Origin: Catellatospora sp. IY07-71
GTDB lineage: Bacteria > Actinomycetota > Actinomycetes > Mycobacteriales > Micromonosporaceae
Reading direction: 5' to 3'
DNA: 64,000 nucleotides
NCBI RefSeq assembly: GCF_018326265.1
Contig: NZ_AP023360.1
Coordinates: 7,313,001-7,377,000, forward strand
Made by a program: the position numbers and the translations under genes. Below are positions 18,571 to 27,177 of the stretch, in pieces (position 1 is the stretch's first letter; each line of letters opens with the position of its first letter). The notes beneath the pieces were generated by a model. The model had not been told where the DNA came from, ran no database searches, and saw only the letters and a program-made list of their open reading frames with translations.

Positions 18571-20088
18571 ATGCGTACCCCTGACGAAATCACCACCGCG
18601 CTGCGGGCGCAGTGGACCTTGCTGCGCGCCGGGCGCGGCCGGATCATCGCGCTGACCGCCGCCGCCCTGGCCGTGCTGCTGCTCGGCCTGCTCCCGGCCC
18701 TGACGAACTTCAGCTCGTGCAGCGAGGGCACGGTCGAGGTCGCGTGCCCCACCGACCCGATCGGGCCCGACGGCGCACCGGTCAGCGACGAGTTCTTCTT
18801 CGCGCACGTGCCGCTGGGCGAGCGGGGCGTGATCACGGCGCGGATGACCGGGTTGACCGGCACCATCACCTACCCGCCGCCGGACCACGACCAGATCGTC
18901 AGCGGCGTGGTGCCGTGGGCCAAGGCCGGGCTGATCGTCAAGGACGGCACCGGGCAGGGCTCCGATTACGCCGCGCTGCTGATGACCGGCGCCCACGGCG
19001 TACGGCTGCAGCACTCCTACCGCCACGACACGGCCGGCCGGCCCGGCGGGGTGTCCGCGCAGCAGCCGCGCTGGCTGCGCCTGACCCGCGACGGCGACAC
19101 CGTCATCGGTGAGGAGTCCGTCGACGGCACGGCATGGACGCGGGTCGGCACCGCCCGGCTGCCCGGCCTGCCCGCGACCGTGGAGGTCGGCCTGTTCGCC
19201 ACCTCTCCCGGTGACCTCACGCTGCGCGAGATCGGCCTCGGCGGGCACGTCGGCGAGGTCCGGTTCACCCAGGCCGTCGGAACGTTCGACCACGTCACCG
19301 TCGACGGCGCGCCGGTCACCGGCTGGCGGCGGGATGTGGTCGGCAATCTGGGCAACACCGACTGGGAGAAGTACCACCGCCCGGCCGGGCTGGTCGAGGA
19401 GAACGGCGCCCTGTCCGTGACCGGCTCCGGCGACATCGGCCCGATCGGCTCCATGGGCTCGGCCAGACCGGAGAGCACCCTGCTCGGCCTGGTCGTGGCG
19501 TTGATCGTGGTGATCGTGGCGGGTGCCCGCTTCGGCGTGGGCGCCTCGGGACGCCTGATCGCCGCGCGGGCCGCCGCGCTGGGCGGGGTCGTGCTCGCGG
19601 GCGGGCTGGCCGTCGCGGGGCTCACGCTCACCGCCGGAATGCTGCTGATGCAGCACCAGGACGTGCCCGTCGTCCCGCTCGGGCCGCTCACCGGCCTGCG
19701 GGTCGCCGCGGGCACAGCCGCGCTGCTCGCCGGGGCCGCCGGGCTCGCGGTGGCGTTCGGGGCGCTGTTCCGGCGCGCCTGGATCGCCGCGACGGCCGGG
19801 ATCGCGCTGGTGGTGTTGCCCTACCTGATGGGCGTGGTGCCGCTGATTCCGGAGGAGGTGACCTCCTGGCTGCTGCGGCTGACCCCCGCGGGCGGTTTCG
19901 CGATGCTGCAGACGGTCGTCGCGTATCCACAGGTGACCATGCACTACGCGCCGTATGCGGGCTACTTCCCGCTGCCGGGGTGGGCAGGGCTGGTGGTGGT
20001 GGGCGGCTACGCGGTGCTCGCGGTGCTGCTCGCGGTCCGGCTCCGGCGGACGGCCGGTGCAGACACCGCGCCGGTGGACTTCCGCTAG
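18571..20088 (+). CDS. ABC-2-type permease-like membrane protein with extracytoplasmic lectin-like domain
   Basis: 505 residues. It starts TPDEITTALRAQWTLLRAGR, then a membrane helix (about 25-45), a ~260-residue extracytoplasmic domain, and six C-terminal helices from about residue 305. This is the layout of actinobacterial ABC-2 family membrane subunits that have a DUF1349/laminin-G-like insert (WAKAGLIVKDG, WLRLTRDGDTV, VEVGLFATSP). Such permeases normally pair with an ATP-binding subunit, but none is encoded nearby. It could use an ATPase encoded elsewhere or act alone as a sensor. The divergent two-component system and its putative operator suggest that it is induced by that system. Confidence 0.7.
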   Translation: MRTPDEITTALRAQWTLLRAGRGRIIALTAAALAVLLLGLLPALTNFSSCSEGTVEVACPTDPIGPDGAPVSDEFFFAHVPLGERGVITARMTGLTGTITYPPPDHDQIVSGVVPWAKAGLIVKDGTGQGSDYAALLMTGAHGVRLQHSYRHDTAGRPGGVSAQQPRWLRLTRDGDTVIGEESVDGTAWTRVGTARLPGLPATVEVGLFATSPGDLTLREIGLGGHVGEVRFTQAVGTFDHVTVDGAPVTGWRRDVVGNLGNTDWEKYHRPAGLVEENGALSVTGSGDIGPIGSMGSARPESTLLGLVVALIVVIVAGARFGVGASGRLIAARAAALGGVVLAGGLAVAGLTLTAGMLLMQHQDVPVVPLGPLTGLRVAAGTAALLAGAAGLAVAFGALFRRAWIAATAGIALVVLPYLMGVVPLIPEEVTSWLLRLTPAGGFAMLQTVVAYPQVTMHYAPYAGYFPLPGWAGLVVVGGYAVLAVLLAVRLRRTAGADTAPVDFR

Positions 20089-20113
20089 CCACGGTGCAGA
20101 TGCTTCCCGCCGA

Positions 20114-20146
20114 TGTGTGACAGTTGTAGGCTGTGGTGTGTGACAG
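20114..20146 (+). promoter_or_regulatory. Direct repeats at the start of the PIN/antitoxin operon
   Basis: TGTGTGACAG occurs at 20114-20123 and again at 20137-20146, 23 bp apart. The second copy covers the GTG start of the antitoxin-like gene. This suits autoregulation by a small DNA-binding antitoxin, and possibly a leaderless transcript, since no ribosome site is visible. Confidence 0.4.
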
Positions 20147-20400
20147 CACCACAGCCTGCTGAGGCCCGCGCCCGCCGCATCACCGTCTATCTGCCGGCCG
20201 ACGTAGCGGCCGTCGTCGAGGCCCAGGGCCCTCGTCAGCAGTCGGCTTTCGTCGCCGACGCGATCCGGATGCACCAGCGCCGGGCCGCGACCCGCGCGAT
20301 GCTGCGCGAGGCCGGCTACCTGGTGACCACGGAAGGCGTGGAGCGGATGCGGCAGAAGCTCGCGGCACTGGACGCCCAGCGGGCGGCCGAGCAGAAGTGA
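20140..20400 (+). CDS. Small DNA-binding protein, putative antitoxin (RHH type)
   Basis: 86 residues from GTG 20140. The N-terminal core ARRITVYLPADVAAVVEAQG resembles the beta-strand plus first helix of ribbon-helix-helix repressors (a strand with alternating residues, then PADVAAVVE), followed by AFVADAIRMHQRR as the second helix. The C-terminal helix-rich tail would contact a partner protein. Its stop overlaps the GTG of the PIN-like gene by four bases, the classic antitoxin-toxin order. An upstream in-frame ATG at 20113 would add nine residues of poor quality. Confidence 0.6.
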   Translation: MTAPQPAEARARRITVYLPADVAAVVEAQGPRQQSAFVADAIRMHQRRAATRAMLREAGYLVTTEGVERMRQKLAALDAQRAAEQK

Positions 20401-20810
20401 GCGAAGTGCCGGAGGAACCCCAGATCCGCGTGCTGCTCGACGTCACCGCGCTGACCGCCTACGCACGGCTGACCGGCATGGGCGTGGCCGAGCTGATCGC
20501 CACGGTCGAGGAGGAGGGCGGTGCCGGTCTGGTCGGCATCCCCGCGGCCTGTTTCATGACCGCGTACTGGCAGCTGGACGCGGACGAGCAGGAACGCCTG
20601 ACCGCGATGGTGACGCGGCCGGACGCGGTGACGGTGCTGCTGCCCCTGCTGGGCACGGACGTCCTGGAGGCGGCGCAGATCGGGCACGTCATGGGGCACG
20701 CGGCGATCGCGGCCCGGCGCACAGGCGCATACCTGGCCACCTACGACGCAGACGAAGCACGCCGCCACCTCCCCGGCAGCGGTGTGCTCGAGCTGGAGGA
20801 CAAGTTCTGA
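20397..20810 (+). CDS. PIN-like domain protein, putative toxin
   Basis: 137 residues. The start is VLLDVTALTAYARL, matching the PIN opening (hydrophobic strand, Asp, small residue, then a helix). The later EAAQIGHVMGHAAIAARRTGAYLATYDADEAR fits the second and third acidic positions of the fold. A PIN RNase normally needs three to four acidic residues: one Asp near residue 15, a Glu near 92 and an Asp near 118 are candidates here. It is translationally coupled to the small RHH-like gene, so a VapBC-like system is the best guess. Overall resemblance is weak, and the acidic set may be incomplete. Confidence 0.55.
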   Translation: MSEVPEEPQIRVLLDVTALTAYARLTGMGVAELIATVEEEGGAGLVGIPAACFMTAYWQLDADEQERLTAMVTRPDAVTVLLPLLGTDVLEAAQIGHVMGHAAIAARRTGAYLATYDADEARRHLPGSGVLELEDKF

Positions 20811-20857
20811 TTCGATCAGAAGCGCTGTGCCGCCGCTGCCAGGTGGCAGTGAGTTCT

Positions 20858-21481
20858 TCAGCCGCCTGATCGGGATCCGGTCTCGCCCTGTTCGCCCCCG
20901 GGGCGGGGGCGGGACACGATGAGCTGCGCGATGCCGATGAGCAGGACGGCGATGGTCAGCAGCCGCTCGGCGTCGGGCAGCGGCCGGAAGTAGCCGTAGA
21001 CCTGGGTGGCCACGGCGAACAGCGAGGCACCGAGCGGCAATGCGATCGCGGGCCAGCCCGTGATCTCCCCCGACGGGTGGACCGGCGACGGCAGCCGGGT
21101 GGCACCGACCGCGAACGCGAGCGCGCCCGCACTCCAGAGGAAGTCGTAGCGGGCGTTGTGAGTCACGACGTCGGCCGCGTCGAGGCTGTACGCGGCGTCG
21201 GCGAAGGTCAGGCAGACCAGTCCCGCCGCCACCCACGGCCAGCTGCCCGTCAGCCGCCAGGACATCAGCGGCAGGGTGCCCAGAAGCGCACCGAGCAGCA
21301 GCACGTCGCCGAGGGGGTACGCGACGGTGACGGTCTTGCCCAGCAGATCGATCGGAGCGTGCCCGTCACAGCCCCGCCTCCGAAACCCGAGGCTCACCCC
21401 GCCAACGTCATTGTGAGCGTGCCGGCGGGGCGACGCTGCGAACTCCGCTGCGTGCCGGGCAGAGAGCCGGGATCCCGGCAC
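20858..21481 (-). pseudogene. Remnant of a membrane sensor region (GGDEF-protein type)
   Basis: The frame encodes five or so membrane helices with AYPLGDVLLLGALLG, LVCLTFADAAYSLD and ALPLGASLFAVATQVYG. This is the pattern of the N-terminal membrane sensor of actinobacterial diguanylate cyclases (compare the gene at 39400-41475, which has VADAAYLASYAVALP). Sequence before about residue 45 is low-complexity and unrelated, and the protein ends right after the last helix with no GGDEF or EAL domain. Both ends therefore seem lost. It could be expressed as a short membrane protein, but a truncated gene is more likely. Confidence 0.5.
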
Positions 21482-21484
21482 GCC

Positions 21485-22162
21485 TTAGCCGGATGGCTCG
21501 GCCAGGCCTGCCTCCGCCGCGTACGCGTCCAGCCGCTCGGCCAGCTCCGCCGGGCGGCTCAGAGCCGGGGTGTGCCCGCCGTCCAGCTCGTCCGCCTCGA
21601 CGCCGAGCCGCTCCCGGGCCACCCGGCGCAGGTAGTCCGCGGGGAAGATCCGGTCGTCCCGGCAGATCAGCACCCGGGTGGGCACGTACGGCCACGTGAT
21701 CATCGGCGACGGCTCCTTCAGGCGCGCTTCGGACTGCGCCCGCCCCCGCCGCAGCGCCTCGGCGGCCAGCTCCGGCGGTACATCCTGGTAGAACAGCTCG
21801 ACCGGGTCCTCGTAGTGCCCGGCCTCCGCGTCCTCGTAGCGGGTGTGCGCGGTGTAGTCGGCCGGCGCCTCACCCGGCGCGGGGATCATCGGCGCCACCA
21901 GCACCATGAGTCTGGCCGGCACCCGCTCGCAGACCAGCGGCGCGGTGAACCCGCCCAGCGACTGCCCCACCACGACCAGATCGGTCCGATCGGGCACGGC
22001 TTCGATCACCGCGCTCGCGTACTCGGCGAGCCCGGCGGAGTCGTCGTCGCAGGGCAGGTCCGGGGCGACCGTCTCGTGCCCCCGAGCGCGCAGCTCGGCC
22101 TCGACCAGGTGCCAGTACCAGCCGACATCGCCGGCGCCGTGGATCAGGACGAACGTGGCCAC
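21485..22162 (-). CDS. Alpha/beta hydrolase
   Basis: ~225 residues. The GTG at 22162 is set by AAGGAG six bases upstream and begins VATFVLIHGAG, the oxyanion-hole strand of the fold. The nucleophile Ser is in VVGQSLGGFT, the acid probably in CRDDRIFP and the His in DGGHTPALS. Small cytoplasmic hydrolases of this kind act on esters such as those of plant and microbial metabolites; no substrate can be assigned. It is divergent from the depolymerase gene, with ~170 bp of shared promoter region between them. Confidence 0.85.
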   Translation of the reverse strand: MATFVLIHGAGDVGWYWHLVEAELRARGHETVAPDLPCDDDSAGLAEYASAVIEAVPDRTDLVVVGQSLGGFTAPLVCERVPARLMVLVAPMIPAPGEAPADYTAHTRYEDAEAGHYEDPVELFYQDVPPELAAEALRRGRAQSEARLKEPSPMITWPYVPTRVLICRDDRIFPADYLRRVARERLGVEADELDGGHTPALSRPAELAERLDAYAAEAGLAEPSG

Positions 22163-22331
22163 TGCACACTCCTTCCGCTGTGCCGGGCAGGCACGCACGG
22201 GGCTCTCTTACCCGGCCGCCGGTGGTGTCACGCCCCACCGCCACGAATCGAAACATGTGGCTGCGACGGATGGGTCCCGGAACCGCGCGGGCCTACGGTG
22301 ACGCCACCCCCGTCACCGGAAGGAGTCGGTC

Positions 22332-23366
22332 ATGTCACCATCCCGTGTCCGCGCCGGCCTCACGCTCCTTGCCACGCTCGCCGCGGTCCTGCTCCCGGCC
22401 CACCCCGCCGCCGCGGCCACCCCGTACACCGTCCCGCCGACGCCCGGGACGCTGCAGACCTACAACATCTCCGCGGTGTACGTCGCGGGCGTCTCCTCCG
22501 GCGCCTACATGGCCAACCAGCTGCACGTGGCCTACTCGGGCCGGATCAAGGGCGCGGTGCTGTTCGCGGGCGGGCCCTACTACTGCGCGCAGTACAACGC
22601 GGCTCGTGCGCTCAACGCCTGCGGCGACAACCTCTGGTCCACGCAGCTGTCCAGCCTGCAGTCGTACACCTCGCTGTGGTCGGGCTACGGCTGGATCGAC
22701 CCGCCGTCGCAGCTGTCCGGCGACCCGGTCTACGTCTTCCACGGCAACAACGACAGCACCGTGAAGAAGTCCGTCACCGACGACCTGGTCCGGTACTACC
22801 AGCACTTCGGCGCGAGCGTCAGCTACAACTCGGGCACCTCGGCCGGGCACGCCTGGGTCAGCCCGTACGGCAGCGGCGGCTGCACCGTCACCGCCTCGCC
22901 GTTCGTCAACGACTGCGGCATCGACCCGCAGCAGGCGATGTTCAGCAAGCTGTACGGCTCGGTCAGCCCGCGCAACACCGGCCCGCTGACCGGCACCCTG
23001 GTCCGCTTCGACCAGAACACGTTCGCGGTCAACGGCCTGGCCGCCGGGCTCAGCATGGGCGGCTACGGCTTCGCGTACGTGCCCAGCAGTTGCGCGTCCG
23101 GGCAGAGCTGCCGCCTGCTGGTCGCGCTGCACGGCTGCTCGCAGGGGTACAACGCGGTCGGCACGGCGTTCGTCGACCGCGCCAACCTCAACCAGTACGC
23201 CGACACCAACCGCACCGTCGTGCTCTACCCGCAGGCCACGGCGAGCGGCGTGAACCCGTACGGCTGCTGGGACTGGTGGGGCTACCTCGGCTACACCAAC
23301 TACCCGATCAAGGGCGGCCTGCAGCTTGAGTCGATCATGAACATGGTCCGGCGCCTCGACGGCTGA
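22332..23366 (+). CDS. Secreted polyhydroxybutyrate-depolymerase-type esterase
   Basis: 344 residues with a signal peptide (1-28, ending HPAAAATP). The first module has the lipase box GVSSG in YVAGVSSGAYMANQL, a candidate acid in FHGNNDSTV and His in SAGHAW. These suit the extracellular PHB depolymerase family, which hydrolyses polyhydroxybutyrate or short-chain esters outside the cell. From about residue 235 a second segment (LLVALHGCSQGY, then WGYLGYTNYP) resembles the start of another esterase fold, possibly a substrate-binding or degenerate domain, as seen in related actinobacterial enzymes. GGAAGGAG precedes the ATG. It is monocistronic. Confidence 0.85.
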   Translation: MSPSRVRAGLTLLATLAAVLLPAHPAAAATPYTVPPTPGTLQTYNISAVYVAGVSSGAYMANQLHVAYSGRIKGAVLFAGGPYYCAQYNAARALNACGDNLWSTQLSSLQSYTSLWSGYGWIDPPSQLSGDPVYVFHGNNDSTVKKSVTDDLVRYYQHFGASVSYNSGTSAGHAWVSPYGSGGCTVTASPFVNDCGIDPQQAMFSKLYGSVSPRNTGPLTGTLVRFDQNTFAVNGLAAGLSMGGYGFAYVPSSCASGQSCRLLVALHGCSQGYNAVGTAFVDRANLNQYADTNRTVVLYPQATASGVNPYGCWDWWGYLGYTNYPIKGGLQLESIMNMVRRLDG

Positions 23367-23372
23367 CCCGGC

Positions 23373-24371
23373 TCAGACCAGCAGCATCCGCAGCAGCAGC
23401 GCCGCCTCGGGGTCGATCAGCGTACGCAGGTCCACCAGCGCCTGATCGGCCCCGCCGGCCTGCCCCATGAACTTGCGCAGGTGCTGCAGCCGCCCGCGCG
23501 CCTCCTGCGCGGCGTGGTCGTCGCGGCCGTCCAGCCGCACGAGCCCCGCCTCGACGCGGTGCACGCCCCGCACGACCACCAGCGCCGGGTGGTCCGGCAG
23601 GGTGACCCGGTCGAAGTTGACCCCACGGAAGTCGACGTCGTCGAAGGCGGTCACCCCGGCCATGTCCACGTCCAGCATCGGGTTGGGCGCCAGGTCCCGC
23701 TCCGGCTCCAGCACCCGGCCGTCGAACACCACCTCGCGCAGCACCCCGGCGAACCGGCACCGGATCAGGCTGGCCTGCCAGAAGTTCGTGCACTCCAGCT
23801 GGGCGTGGGAGAAGTCGACGTCGGTGAAGCTCGCCACGCCACAGCCCAGCCGCGACAGGTCGGCGTGCCGGAAGTCGACGTTGCGCAGCTTGTTGGCCCG
23901 GTTGGCGTACCAGCCGCCCACCGACGACCGGCCCAGCTCCGCCGCCAGGAACGAGCTGTCCATCACGTCCGTCGCCCACATCCGCAGGCCGACGCAGTAC
24001 GCCCCGTCGAACAGGCTGTTGTCGATCACGCAGCCGAACAGGCGCAGCCGCGGCAGGTGCGCCCCGCGCAGATCCAGGTCGCACAGCCGTGCCCGCTGGA
24101 ACTCCAGCGTCGCGGCGACCGTCGCGAACTCGAAGGTGAACGTTATCGGGCCCGACTGCGTGCCGGCGGGGTCGGCGGGGTCGGCGGGGTCGGCGTCGAC
24201 ACCCCGGGGCTCGGGGGCGCCCAGGCCGCGCAGGTCCCAGCGGCCGTCCACGCGGTCCAGCGGCAGCCCGTCCAGGCGCTCGCCCATCCGCAGCCGCCGC
24301 AGCACCTCGGTCTGCAGCTCCGGGCCGCCGGCCGCGAGCCAGCGCCCGGCGAGCGCCTCATCGTTCAGCAT
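23373..24371 (-). CDS. Pentapeptide-repeat protein
   Basis: 332 residues from ATG 24371 (GAGGGG six bases upstream). The central ~150 residues are a right-handed quadrilateral helix pattern A(D/N)LXX: CDLDLRGAHLPRLRLFGC, SLFDGAYCVGL, NVDFRHADLSRLG, DVDFSHAQLECTNF. Such folds can bind DNA topoisomerase, but many are structural and no role can be assigned. N- and C-terminal parts are not repetitive and have no family I recognise. It ends six bases from the convergent depolymerase gene. Confidence 0.75.
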   Translation of the reverse strand: MLNDEALAGRWLAAGGPELQTEVLRRLRMGERLDGLPLDRVDGRWDLRGLGAPEPRGVDADPADPADPAGTQSGPITFTFEFATVAATLEFQRARLCDLDLRGAHLPRLRLFGCVIDNSLFDGAYCVGLRMWATDVMDSSFLAAELGRSSVGGWYANRANKLRNVDFRHADLSRLGCGVASFTDVDFSHAQLECTNFWQASLIRCRFAGVLREVVFDGRVLEPERDLAPNPMLDVDMAGVTAFDDVDFRGVNFDRVTLPDHPALVVVRGVHRVEAGLVRLDGRDDHAAQEARGRLQHLRKFMGQAGGADQALVDLRTLIDPEAALLLRMLLV

Positions 24372-24529
24372 CGGGGTCCCCTCGCATCGACGCGGCATCA
24401 TGGCGAGCCGCACGGTGCCGCAGCTCAACGGCCTGTTGGCGATCAAAAGTAGGGGGCTGTCCGCGTCAACTCAACCGGCCGGTGTCCGGCATGCCGGAGT
24501 TGTCGGACCGTGTTACCGAACCTTGACCA

Positions 24530-24559
24530 GGCCGGGCGCCCACGACGGCGCGCCCGGCC
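24530..24559 (-). terminator. Terminator of the sigma-factor operon
   Basis: Perfect 10-bp stem GGCCGGGCGC with its complement GCGCCCGGCC and a 10-base loop, starting ten bases after the stop of the anti-sigma-like gene on the leftward strand. Confidence 0.7.
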
Positions 24560-24568
24560 CGCTCCCGC

Positions 24569-25324
24569 TCACCCGTGCAGCACCGGCAGCTCCTGCCTGC
24601 CGCCCGGCGTGACCGCGACGATCTTGGTGATCTCGGAGAACGCGTACGAGTCCTCGCCCGTGCCCGTGAGCAGGTACCACTCGCCCTGGAGCGCCGCCTG
24701 CCGCACCACCCCGCCCGGGAAGTGCACCTCGACCCGGGTGGTCCCGTCGGGGACCCGGCCGAAGGTGTACGCCGCCGCGGGGTTGCTCCCCCAGTTCGCC
24801 GACGCGTTGCTCAGCCGGCCCGGGGGATGTGCCGGATCCATGTCCGTGGTCAGGTTCGACTGGTCGACCTCCACCGAGTGCTGCTCGGCCGCGAGCCAGC
24901 AGGCCACGTTGCGCTCGTCGTCGGCGTAGATCAGCAACCGCAGCCCGCCGGGGACCACCTCCCGTTCGAAGCGCAGTGGCGGCAGTTCCGTCATCCCGGC
25001 CGCGGCCAGCTCCGGCCGGGCGAAGTCGGCGCACCGGCCCAGAGCCGTCGTCGCGCTGCTGGACGGCCGGGGCGGCTTGCCGGGCGGAACCGCCGACTCC
25101 GACGGCAGCGCGGGCTGCAGCCCGATCGGCTGCCCGCCGAGCAGCACCCACGCCGTGCCGAACAGCACCACGCAGACCAGCACCGCGGCGGCCGCGGCCA
25201 CGGCCAGGCCCACCCGCCGCCGCGGCCGGGCCGCGATGATCCGCGACAGCGGCACGGCCAGGTGCGTGTCCCGGTGCGCCTCGCGGATCAGGTCGGCCAG
25301 GTGCGTGTCGTCGTACCCGCTCAT
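24569..25324 (-). CDS. Membrane protein co-translated with an ECF sigma factor, anti-sigma-like
   Basis: 251 residues: a cytoplasmic ~35-residue basic N-terminus (HLADLIREAHRDTHLAVP), one membrane helix (about 38-62, AVAAAAAVLVCVVLFGTAWVL), a Pro/Ser linker and a ~165-residue extracytoplasmic domain. This topology and the ATGA overlap with the sigma gene are those of an anti-sigma factor, though the Zn-binding HxxxCxxC motif is missing, so it would be an atypical type. The extracytoplasmic part could sense envelope state. An anti-sigma role is inferred from gene order only. Confidence 0.6.
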   Translation of the reverse strand: MSGYDDTHLADLIREAHRDTHLAVPLSRIIAARPRRRVGLAVAAAAAVLVCVVLFGTAWVLLGGQPIGLQPALPSESAVPPGKPPRPSSSATTALGRCADFARPELAAAGMTELPPLRFEREVVPGGLRLLIYADDERNVACWLAAEQHSVEVDQSNLTTDMDPAHPPGRLSNASANWGSNPAAAYTFGRVPDGTTRVEVHFPGGVVRQAALQGEWYLLTGTGEDSYAFSEITKIVAVTPGGRQELPVLHG

Positions 25325-25824
25325 CGGTTCTCCTCCCCGGCCAGGCGGACGCCGTCACCGGCCGTGCCCGCCAACTGGGCGCGCAACGTCGCCAGCGCGC
25401 GGTGCAGGTGCACGTGCACGGTCGCCGCGCCGATGCGCAGCGAGCGGCCTGTCTCCTCCGCCGACAGGTCGGCCAGCAGCCGCAGCGCGACCACCTCGCG
25501 CTGCCGTCGCGGCAGCGCCAGCACCATGGCCCGCAGCCGCTCGTCGAGCCCGCCGGGGTCCCGGTCGCGCGCGCCGCGTTCGGGCGGGTCGCCGAGCAGC
25601 TCGCGGCGCAGCCGCCGCCACCACGAGCGCTGCTCGTTCAGCGCGGTGCGCAGCACCCACGCGGTCGGGTCGGGGTGCGCCCGGACCGCCGCCCAGCGGG
25701 CGTACGCCCTGGTGAACGCCTCGGCCACGGCGTCCTCTGCCCCCGGCTGGCCGCGCGTGGCGACCAGCACGGCCCGGTAGACGGCGTCCTTGCGCGCCGC
25801 GTAGAAATCGCCGAAATCGTCCAT
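25321..25824 (-). CDS. ECF (SigE-like) RNA polymerase sigma factor
   Basis: 167 residues from ATG 25824 (MDDFGDF; AGGTG upstream). The sigma-2 region has YRAVLVATRGQPGAEDAVAE and AFTRAYARWAAVRAHPDP. Region 4 has ALPRRQREVVALRLLADLS and the recognition helix ATVHVHLHRALATLRAQL. This is the actinobacterial 'SigE-like' small sigma type that pairs with a membrane protein in the same operon. The stop overlaps the downstream membrane gene (ATGA). Targets cannot be predicted; the pentapeptide and depolymerase genes nearby have no evident matching promoter. Confidence 0.9.
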   Translation of the reverse strand: MDDFGDFYAARKDAVYRAVLVATRGQPGAEDAVAEAFTRAYARWAAVRAHPDPTAWVLRTALNEQRSWWRRLRRELLGDPPERGARDRDPGGLDERLRAMVLALPRRQREVVALRLLADLSAEETGRSLRIGAATVHVHLHRALATLRAQLAGTAGDGVRLAGEENR

Positions 25825-26006
25825 CGACACCACCTGAGACCGGAAAACGCACTGTCGCATGTACTACGCCGGGCCCGCCTCCCGCCTTTACTTTCCGGCG
25901 ATGATCGCCATCTCGTGTCAGAACCTGTGGCCAGGCAGCACTTTTCGACACGAAACAGCGATCTTGCCCCGCGCGCCGCAGCGGTGCTTCCGGTTAGGAT
26001 CCTCGC

Positions 26007-26951
26007 GTGGATCTGGAGGAGATCGCCGCGCGGCTCGGGGTTCCCGTCGAAGAGGTCGAGCGCGTGCAGCGGCTCGCCGGTGACCGGCCGTCGGCGCCGC
26101 TGCCGGCCAAGGCCGACGCGCCCGCGATGCTCGACCGGCTCGCGGTGCGGCCGGACGACGCCGCCGAGATCATGGCGGGTTGGCCGGATCCGGACTCACC
26201 ACTGTGGACGCCCGAGCTGCGCTGGCTGCTCGACCGCTCGATCGCGCTGGTCCGCGCCGATCTGGGCGGCCACGGCTGGCTGCCGCCCGGCCCGGAGCTG
26301 GATCGCGACCGCGGCCCCGCCTGGCGGCACCTGTACGTGTACGCGTACCTGGCCCTGGTCGACGTAGCCATGGGATACCACCGCGAGCACGGCATCGCCG
26401 CGGACGTGTCGTGGGCGACCCTCGCCGACCTGGGCCGCAACCTGGCGATCGACCGGCGGATGCACCGTGAGGGCTGGCCGGTCATGCAGAGCTGGCTGAC
26501 GCTGCACGCCCGCGGCGGCCTCTACCAGCTGGGCCGCCTGCAGCATCACCGCGGCGACACGGCCATCAGCCTGCACATCCCCGACGCGGGGCCGTTGACG
26601 CCGGAGGCGGTGTCGGCATCGCTCGACGAGGCCCGCGCGTTCTTCCCCCGCCACTTCCCCGACGAGCACTACACGACGTTCGCCTGCGGCTCCTGGCTGC
26701 TCGACCCGCAGCTGCTGGAGTACCTGCCCGAGGACTCCAACATCGTCCGGTTCCAGCGCCGGTTCGAGCTGGAGCCCTACGAGGCGCCGGAAGGGCTCGA
26801 CCCCGACGTCGAGGTGCTGCGGTTCGTGTTCCGCAGCCTGAGCACGCCGCTGGACCGGCTGCCGCGCGACACCGTGCTCCAGCGCGCGGCCGCCGACCAC
26901 CTGAGGGCCGGCCGGCACTGGCAGTGGCGCCGCGGCACCTTCCCCATCTAG
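26007..26951 (+). CDS. Acyltransferase domain-containing protein (DUF5596/GNAT-like)
   Basis: 314 residues. The N-terminal ~130 residues are helical (DLEEIAARLGVPVEEVERV) and the rest has the GNAT-like hallmarks of this two-domain family: HARGGLYQLGRLQHH, SLHIPDAGPLTPEAV, FACGSWLLDPQLLEYLPE and SNIVRFQRRFE. Proteins of this arrangement are annotated in actinobacteria as N-acyltransferases of unknown substrate. GTG 26007 is preceded by no strong ribosome site. It is a single gene, divergent from the sigma-factor operon. Confidence 0.75.
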   Translation: MDLEEIAARLGVPVEEVERVQRLAGDRPSAPLPAKADAPAMLDRLAVRPDDAAEIMAGWPDPDSPLWTPELRWLLDRSIALVRADLGGHGWLPPGPELDRDRGPAWRHLYVYAYLALVDVAMGYHREHGIAADVSWATLADLGRNLAIDRRMHREGWPVMQSWLTLHARGGLYQLGRLQHHRGDTAISLHIPDAGPLTPEAVSASLDEARAFFPRHFPDEHYTTFACGSWLLDPQLLEYLPEDSNIVRFQRRFELEPYEAPEGLDPDVEVLRFVFRSLSTPLDRLPRDTVLQRAAADHLRAGRHWQWRRGTFPI

Positions 26952-27127
26952 GCACGCCGCTCGCGTGGTGCCGGCGCGCGGGATTGGCCTCCCCCGTGTC
27001 GGCCAAGCCCGCGTCGCCCGGATCGCACGGCTCGCCGCGCGTTCGGCGATTGCGCCGGTTCGCGCACGATCCTGCAAGACCCTGTCGCGATCGTCGAGGC
27101 TTTCGGCCACCGCCGAAACAGCCACGT

Positions 27128-27167
27128 GGATGTGGGGCGCCGGTCGGCGTCCCGGCGCCCCACATCC
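27128..27167 (-). terminator. Terminator of the secreted protease gene
   Basis: Perfect 16-bp stem GGATGTGGGGCGCCGG with its complement and an eight-base loop, beginning 11 bases after the protease stop in the leftward direction. Confidence 0.85.
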
Positions 27168-27177
27168 GGTCCGTGGC

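Noticed and set aside
17188-20274. Extension of the sensor kinase to 1028 residues
   Set aside because: The frame is open through the divergent membrane protein gene by chance. The ribosome site and domain start point to ATG 18459.
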